A DNA stretch of 64,000 bases from JACVRW01 sp963825345 (GTDB lineage: Bacteria; Actinomycetota; Thermoleophilia; Solirubrobacterales; Thermoleophilaceae): the NCBI GenBank assembly GCA_963825345.1, contig CAWGSQ010000012.1, positions 186,001 to 250,000 on the forward strand, written 5' to 3'. This document shows, piece by piece, positions 59,849-64,000 of the stretch. How positions within the stretch are numbered: the stretch's first letter is position 1; each line of letters begins with the position of its first letter. The notes below the pieces were generated by a model. That model was not told the DNA's origin and did not search any database. It saw only the letters and a program-made list of their open reading frames with translations. The translations under genes and the position numbers were made by a program.

Positions 59849-60925
59849 ATGAGCGCGCACCACCTCACCAACGACTCCGCCGAGCTCCCGAGCACCCGCC
59901 AGATCGCTCGCAAGCTGGCGGTCGTCGCGGTCCTTGCGGCCGTCGGCGCGCTCGTGGCCACGCAGCTTCCCGGCCTGGCGGAGATCGGCCATCAGCTTGC
60001 CGGTGCGGACAGTGGCTGGATTGCCACGGCCCTCGTACTGGAACTGGCCTCGACGGCCTGCTTCGCGTTCGCCTTCCACGGCGTGTACGACCGACGCCCC
60101 AGCCGGCGCGCGAGCACGAGCATGTCGATGGCCGTGCAGGGCATGAACGTCGTGCTGCCGTCAGGCGGCGCCGGGGGTCTGGCCGTCGGCGCCGTACTGC
60201 TCGACCGCGCCGGCGTCCCCCGTTCATTCGCCGCCAGCCGGACCGTTGCCCTCTTCCTCATCACCAGCCTTGTCAGCTTCGTCGCCGTCGTGATCGCCGG
60301 CTTCGGCGTCGCGGCCGGCGCGCTGTCCGGTGAGGCGTCGCTCGCCCTCACCCTCCTACCCGGGGTTGCCGCCCTCGTGCTCATCGTCGCCCTGTTTGCC
60401 CTGCCGCGCTCGCAGGGCCCGGTGGAGCGGATGCCCGCCGGACGATTGAGGACAGCACTGGCAAGCGCGCGTGAGTACCTCCGCGACGGGGTGGGAGCGA
60501 GCGCCGAGCTGCTGCGCTCGGGGGACCGCCTGGTGATCGCCGGTGCGATCGGATACTTCGCTTTCGACGTCGCCGCGCTGGCGGCCGCCTTCCAGGCAGT
60601 TGGGCCGGCCGGCCTGCCCATCGGTCTGCTGGTGCTGGCCTACACGCTCGGACACGGCGGCGCGATCATCCCGATACCCGGCAGCGCCGAGGGCGGGCTG
60701 ATCGGCGTGTTCGTCCTGTACGGCATGTCGCTGCCCACCGCCACCGCGGCGGTGCTGGCCTACCGTGCCCTCCATGCAGGCGTCCCGGTCGTGCTCGGCG
60801 CCATCGGCCTGGCGGATGTCCGCCGCCTGCTGCGCGACCCCGCTGGTGCGGTCGCTTCCAAGCCGCGCATGAAGCTGCGCCGTCAGCCGGCGCCGCTTGC
60901 AGCGGGCGCGGCTATCACCGCGTAA
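59849..60925 (+). CDS. Lysylphosphatidylglycerol-synthase-TM/UPF0104 membrane protein
   Basis: A 358-residue protein with eight or nine helices and an AAGGGAGG site before its ATG. LPSGGAGGLAVGAVLLDRAG near residue 107 and LGHGGAIIPIPGSAEGGLIGVF near 265 are the two family motifs of the MprF-type flippase half. No lysyltransferase domain is attached. It may flip or transport lipids; the function of stand-alone members is mostly unproven. The C-terminus is a basic cytoplasmic tail. It converges on the ECF41 sigma gene with 10 bp between. Confidence 0.85.
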   Translation: MSAHHLTNDSAELPSTRQIARKLAVVAVLAAVGALVATQLPGLAEIGHQLAGADSGWIATALVLELASTACFAFAFHGVYDRRPSRRASTSMSMAVQGMNVVLPSGGAGGLAVGAVLLDRAGVPRSFAASRTVALFLITSLVSFVAVVIAGFGVAAGALSGEASLALTLLPGVAALVLIVALFALPRSQGPVERMPAGRLRTALASAREYLRDGVGASAELLRSGDRLVIAGAIGYFAFDVAALAAAFQAVGPAGLPIGLLVLAYTLGHGGAIIPIPGSAEGGLIGVFVLYGMSLPTATAAVLAYRALHAGVPVVLGAIGLADVRRLLRDPAGAVASKPRMKLRRQPAPLAAGAAITA

Positions 60926-60935
60926 CGCACGCGGG

Positions 60936-61817
60936 TCAGTCGAGCATCACCAGGTCGAGCTGGCTGAGGCGCTCGGGGTCGGCGAGGATGTCCATCTCGA
61001 CGATCCGCCGGTTTCGGATCGTGAGGCCCGCGATCGAGAACGGACGCCCGTCCCGGTAGGTGACCGCCCCGATCGCGCCGTTCACGAGCGCCGGCCGCAC
61101 GTCCAGATCGAGGCGCGAGAAGGCGAGCGCCTGGCGGGCCACGTTGGCCGCTCCGCGGACAACACCCTCGGCGACGATGGAAAGGGCGCCGGTGTCGGCC
61201 CTGCGGACCACGTCCGGGTCCAGAACCTCGAGCAGCCCCTCGAAGTCGCCCTCGCGCGCGGCCGCGAGGAAGGCGTCGAGGACCTCGCGCTGGGTGTCAA
61301 GGTCGGCGTCCGAGCTTGGAGTCTCGCCCTGAACGCGGCGCCGGGCGCGGCTCGCGAGCTGGCGCGCCGCATCGGGGGAGCGGTCGACGATCGGTGCGAT
61401 CTCGTCGAACGGCACCGCGAACATGTCGTGCAGGACGAACGCGAGCCGCTCGGCCGGGTTCAGCGTCTCGAGGACCACGAGCAGCGCCAGGCCGACGGAG
61501 TCGGCCAGGAGCGCCTCGTGCTCCGGGTCGGTGCCGTCGGCGCGGTCGACGATCGGCTCCGGCATGCGCAGATCGAAGGGTTCCTCGCGCTGCGAGCGGC
61601 GTGAGCGCAGCATGTTCAGCGAGATGCGCGCGACGACGGTCGTGAGCCATCCGCCAAGGTTCTCCACCTTGTCCGCGTCGGTCCGGTTGAGACGGAGCCA
61701 CGCCTCCTGGACGGCGTCGTCGGCCTCGCTCAGCGAGCCGAGCATCCGGTAGGCCACGGCGCGCAGCCGGTTGCGGTGCTCCTCGAAATGCTGCACCAAA
61801 AACTCTTGCTCATCCAT
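60936..61817 (-). CDS. sigJ: ECF41-group RNA polymerase sigma factor (SigJ-like)
   Basis: A 293-residue extracytoplasmic-function sigma factor. Region 2 spans FLVQHFEEHRNRLRAVAYRMLGSLSEADDAVQEAWLRL and region 4 LNPAERLAFVLHDMFAVPFDEIAPIVDRSPDAARQLASRARRR. The C-terminal 120 residues form a SnoaL-like domain that in ECF41 proteins controls activity in place of an anti-sigma factor. ECF41 marks are visible: MPEPI before region 4, a DGR-containing segment and an ADPERLSQL end resembling the NPDKL motif. It is divergent from an epimerase gene, the classic ECF41 neighbourhood. A candidate promoter for itself lies at 61882-61856. Confidence 0.9.
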   Translation of the reverse strand: MDEQEFLVQHFEEHRNRLRAVAYRMLGSLSEADDAVQEAWLRLNRTDADKVENLGGWLTTVVARISLNMLRSRRSQREEPFDLRMPEPIVDRADGTDPEHEALLADSVGLALLVVLETLNPAERLAFVLHDMFAVPFDEIAPIVDRSPDAARQLASRARRRVQGETPSSDADLDTQREVLDAFLAAAREGDFEGLLEVLDPDVVRRADTGALSIVAEGVVRGAANVARQALAFSRLDLDVRPALVNGAIGAVTYRDGRPFSIAGLTIRNRRIVEMDILADPERLSQLDLVMLD

Positions 61818-61818
61818 C

Positions 61819-61845
61819 TGTCACATCCGGTGGTCGGGAGGTGTC
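61819..61845 (+). promoter_or_regulatory. Candidate ECF41 promoter for the epimerase gene
   Basis: TGTCACA at 61819-61825, 16 nt, then TGTC at 61842-61845. The box starts 2 bp from the sigma gene's start codon on the other strand. TGTCACATCC, GGTCG and GAGG blocks are shared in register with the site at 20946. Confidence 0.7.
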
Positions 61846-61855
61846 ATACCAAGTA

Positions 61856-61882
61856 GACCCGCGCGATGCGGACGATGTGACC
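61856..61882 (-). promoter_or_regulatory. Candidate autoregulatory ECF41 promoter for the sigma gene
   Basis: On the minus strand GGTCACA (61882-61876), 16 nt, then GGTC (61859-61856). It differs from TGTCACA in one base and points at the sigma gene start 39 bp away. Confidence 0.55.
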
Positions 61883-61897
61883 AAAGGAGGCAAACAA

Positions 61898-62881
61898 ATG
61901 CGAGTCTTCGTTGCAGGAGCAACTGGTGCGATCGGGACCAGGCTGGTCCCCCAGCTCGTCGACCGAGGCCATGAGGTGATCGGCAGCTCGAGGTCGCCTG
62001 AGAAAGCGGAGCAGATAAGGGCGCTCGGCGCTGAGCCGGTCGCGCTCGACCTGCTCGATGGTGAGGCCGTGCGCCGCGCGGTGCTCCAGGCCGCGCCGGA
62101 CGCGATCGTCCACCAGGCGACCGCCCTGTCGGACCTGAACTTCTCGCGCGATTTCGACCGCACGTTCGCGGAGACGAACAGGCTGCGGACCGAGGGCACC
62201 GACGCACTGCTCGCCGCCGCGCGCGAGGCGAAGGTCGACCGGTTCGTCGCTCAGAGCTTCGCGAGCTACCGGACAGCACGCGAGGGCGCGTGGGTCAAGA
62301 CCGAGGACGACGCGCTCGATCTCGCTCCGCCCGCGAAGGCGCGCGAGTCGTTCGCCGCGATGCGCCGCCTCGAGGAGGCGGTCACGAAGGCCGGCGGGAT
62401 CGCGCTTCGCTACGGCGCCTTCTACGGCGCCGCCAACGACGGGCTGGTCGAGCCGGTGCGCAAGCGGCAGTACCCGATCATCGGCGACGGCGGGGGCTTC
62501 GTCTCGTTCATCCATCTCGACGACGCCGCCGCAGCGACCGTGCTCGCGCTCGAACACGACGGGCCGGGCATCTTCAACATCGTGGACGACGAGCCGGCGC
62601 CGGTACGCGAGTGGCTGCCGGCGCTCGCAGAGGCGCTTGGCGCCGGGCCACCCCGCCGCTTTCCCCGCTGGCTGGCACGGCTGGTGGCCGGCGATGTCGC
62701 CGTCGTGATGGGCACCGAGACGCGCGGCGCCTCGAACGCCAAGGCCAAGCGCGAGCTCGGCTGGGAGCCGCGCTACCCGAGCTGGCGAGAGGGTTTCGCG
62801 GCGACCTACGCGAGTGCCGCCCAGGCGGAGCGACGCACGCCCAACCCGGGCGCGCGGTCGTCGCTAGGCCAGACGGGCTAG
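61898..62881 (+). CDS. NAD-dependent epimerase/dehydratase family protein
   Basis: From ATG 61898 (AAAGGAGG site) the product is 327 residues. A GTG at 61841 extends the frame but lies within the promoter. Extended-SDR motif FVAGATGAIGTRLV opens the protein; the active-site Tyr sits in FASYRTAREG, and YGAFYGAANDG, FVSFIHLDDAAAATVLAL and FNIVDDEPAPVREWLPALAEALG follow. It matches the epimerase class that accompanies ECF41 sigma factors. The YxxxK pair is not clear, so enzymatic activity is uncertain. Confidence 0.88.
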   Translation: MRVFVAGATGAIGTRLVPQLVDRGHEVIGSSRSPEKAEQIRALGAEPVALDLLDGEAVRRAVLQAAPDAIVHQATALSDLNFSRDFDRTFAETNRLRTEGTDALLAAAREAKVDRFVAQSFASYRTAREGAWVKTEDDALDLAPPAKARESFAAMRRLEEAVTKAGGIALRYGAFYGAANDGLVEPVRKRQYPIIGDGGGFVSFIHLDDAAAATVLALEHDGPGIFNIVDDEPAPVREWLPALAEALGAGPPRRFPRWLARLVAGDVAVVMGTETRGASNAKAKRELGWEPRYPSWREGFAATYASAAQAERRTPNPGARSSLGQTG

Positions 62882-63095
62882 CTCCGCTAGTAGCCGATCG
62901 GTCAGTGGATGGATCCCCTTCTACGCCGCCTGGCTCGCGGCGCCCGGCGCCGAGGTCCCTGTCGCCGTTGACCCCAAGGACCCGGCGAAGGCCGTCGTCG
63001 ACTGGGCTGCCGCCGCCAACGAGCCGAGCCGGACCCCAGGGCGGCTGGACGACCCGCCACCGGACGGCAGCGCGGCCGCGCTCCTCGCGCAGTAA
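62882..63095 (+). other. Intergenic stretch with a possible gene remnant
   Basis: No complete gene is visible. One frame reads WIPFYAAWLAAPGAEVPVAV and on to a TAA at 63093-63095, about 60 codons of protein-like composition, but no ATG, GTG or TTG opens it before the end of the epimerase gene. It may be the 3' remnant of a lost gene. Confidence 0.25.
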
Positions 63096-63099
63096 CAAA

Positions 63100-64000
63100 G
63101 CAGCGGTTACGCTTGCGCCAGTAGCGCCTGCCGGCACCGCGACGGAAGCCGCTGAAGGCTCGCACAACGCCGGCTGCGTTGGGGCGCGACGGACGCGCGT
63201 ATTCGCAGTCACCGGTAGCCGTCGGCGCTTGCTGGATACCGACCGCAGCGTGAACAGGGGCGGGATCGGTGTCTTCCGCGTTGCCCTCGGTCGGTTCAAG
63301 TGGAACCAGACCTATCGGATCGTGACCGCGCCGCGGCGGGTCAATGGATCGCTGCGCTGCGAGGGTGATCGCCAGACCTATCGCGTGAACTGTGGCCGCG
63401 ATGCGGTGCTCGATATAGGCCGCCCGACGACCAACTGCTATCCCCTGCCGACGGGGCCGGCGGCCCTCGAAGGGAGCGTGACCACAACCTACGGGAACCA
63501 GGGGCTCACGCAGGTATTCACGTCGGCCGTGCGCCTGACGCGAATCGCGAAGCCAGGCCGGGGCAATGTCCAGGGAGGGCTTCACGATGCGACCCTTGCG
63601 TACCAGACAGCTCCCGGGACGATGAACTGGACAGAGTCGGGCACACACACCGGCACCGGATGCACCTATGAAGGGTCGGTCAGCTGGCGGTCGGCTCGGA
63701 GCGGCCGGACGCCGGGGCCGACCCGCCTGACCCGGCCTGGGCGCGGCTGGTGTTCGAGCTCGGCACGCGCCACTTCGGTCCCGGCATCCGCTACCACGTC
63801 CAGAGCGAGGGCTACCACTACGGGGACCTGACCTGGACCTGCAATGGCACGCCGCGCCCTGGTATCGACCGGCTGTATCCGGGCTGGTTCGACTTCGCTG
63901 GTTCGCTCTACTCGAAGGGGTCCGAGTTCGAGCCGGGCGTCCACACCGAGGCCGTCCGCGAGGACCGCACGCTCGGCGGCGTCTACAACATGGACGGCAT
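63100..64000 (+). pseudogene. Frameshifted secreted-type protein gene, cut by right edge
   Basis: A coding-like frame runs from about 63100 to 63690 (GSHNAGCVGARRTRVFAV, RFKWNQTYRIVTAPRR, NCGRDAVLDIG, TGTGCTYEGS). There is no convincing start codon or signal peptide. From about 63672 to the edge the coding signal moves to the -1 frame (ARLVFELGTRHFGPGIRYHV, GDLTWTCNGTPRPGIDRLYP, VREDRTLGGVYNMDG). A TGA at 63669-63671 prevents that second frame from starting earlier, so a one-base loss near 63672-63700 explains both. Cysteine pairs and beta-rich composition suggest an exported protein. Family not recognised. Confidence 0.55.

Noticed and set aside
59849..60925. Assignment as MprF lysylphosphatidylglycerol synthase
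   Set aside because: Only the flippase-like membrane half is present; the aminoacyl-transfer domain is absent.
61841..61897. GTG 61841 as start of the epimerase
   Set aside because: It lies in the -10 region of the candidate promoter; ATG 61898 has a strong ribosome site and begins the Rossmann motif.

Overview
The window is one contiguous, very GC-rich bacterial chromosome segment with tightly packed genes, 4-nt start/stop overlaps and frequent GTG/TTG starts. Gene content points to an actinobacterium, most likely class Thermoleophilia (Solirubrobacterales or a relative): a fused 2-oxoglutarate dehydrogenase E2-E1 protein, an LLM/F420-type oxidoreductase, an ECF41 (SigJ-like) sigma factor, DUF6351 and DUF4389 proteins, and secreted proteins with an Arg/Cys-rich beta-sandwich C-terminus. 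There are no phage genes, transposases, rRNAs or CRISPR arrays. The one tRNA is tRNA-Asp(GTC) at 13711-13784. The taxonomic placement is inference.

Layout. 1-6.7 kb: minus-strand genes for a secreted RTX-repeat protein (cut by the left edge), a metallo-beta-lactamase-fold hydrolase, an alkyl-DHAP-synthase-like flavoprotein and a membrane-anchored phosphoesterase. 6.8-11 kb: a 1410-residue fused 2-oxoglutarate dehydrogenase carrying two lipoyl domains. 11-19.4 kb: secreted hydrolases (S1 protease, M14 carboxypeptidase, S15/CocE hydrolase), an SDR, an LLM oxidoreductase overlapping tRNA-Asp, a VOC protein, and a cNMP-domain/thioredoxin-reductase-like flavoprotein. 19.4-22.6 kb: an MFS exporter divergent from an NmrA-like SDR with an ECF41-type promoter between them, then a methyltransferase.

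22.6-28.6 kb: a divergent locus with a copper-handling flavour. The leftward arm has a cupredoxin-fold protein, a large membrane protein and a 41-aa membrane peptide, and is interrupted by an mscL gene flanked by a near-perfect direct repeat. The rightward arm has two small membrane or exported proteins, a CopC-CopD fusion and a YcnI-like protein. 28.6-37.6 kb: a phosphate and polyphosphate block. It holds a PhoB-like response regulator, a receiver-less winged-helix protein, pstSCAB-phoU, an Ppx/GppA phosphatase, a SixA-like phosphatase and ppk1. Two TTTCACA-N4-TTTCACA elements look like Pho boxes.

37.6-47.1 kb: GH3 glycosidase, saccharopine-dehydrogenase-like reductase, cNMP-binding protein, cardiolipin-synthase-like PLD enzyme, cytochrome P450, secreted LTD/nuclease, and a DUF2182-DUF1326 pair. 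47.1-57.6 kb: alpha/beta hydrolase, an M36-like protein whose HExxH motif reads HQYAH, an MMPL transporter coupled to a DUF4389 protein, a DUF6351 protein, and a lone LivM permease coupled to a MarR regulator with a palindrome over its start. 57.7-64 kb: DUF899, GYD and tandem-GNAT proteins, a UPF0104 membrane protein, an ECF41 sigma factor divergent from an NAD-dependent epimerase with candidate ECF41 promoters on both strands, and a frameshifted gene running off the right edge.

The strongest leads are the ECF41 promoters at two loci 41 kb apart, the mscL insertion scar, the lipoyl-bearing E2-E1 fusion, the HQYAH M36 protein, and the Pho box embedded in the 3' end of a regulator gene.
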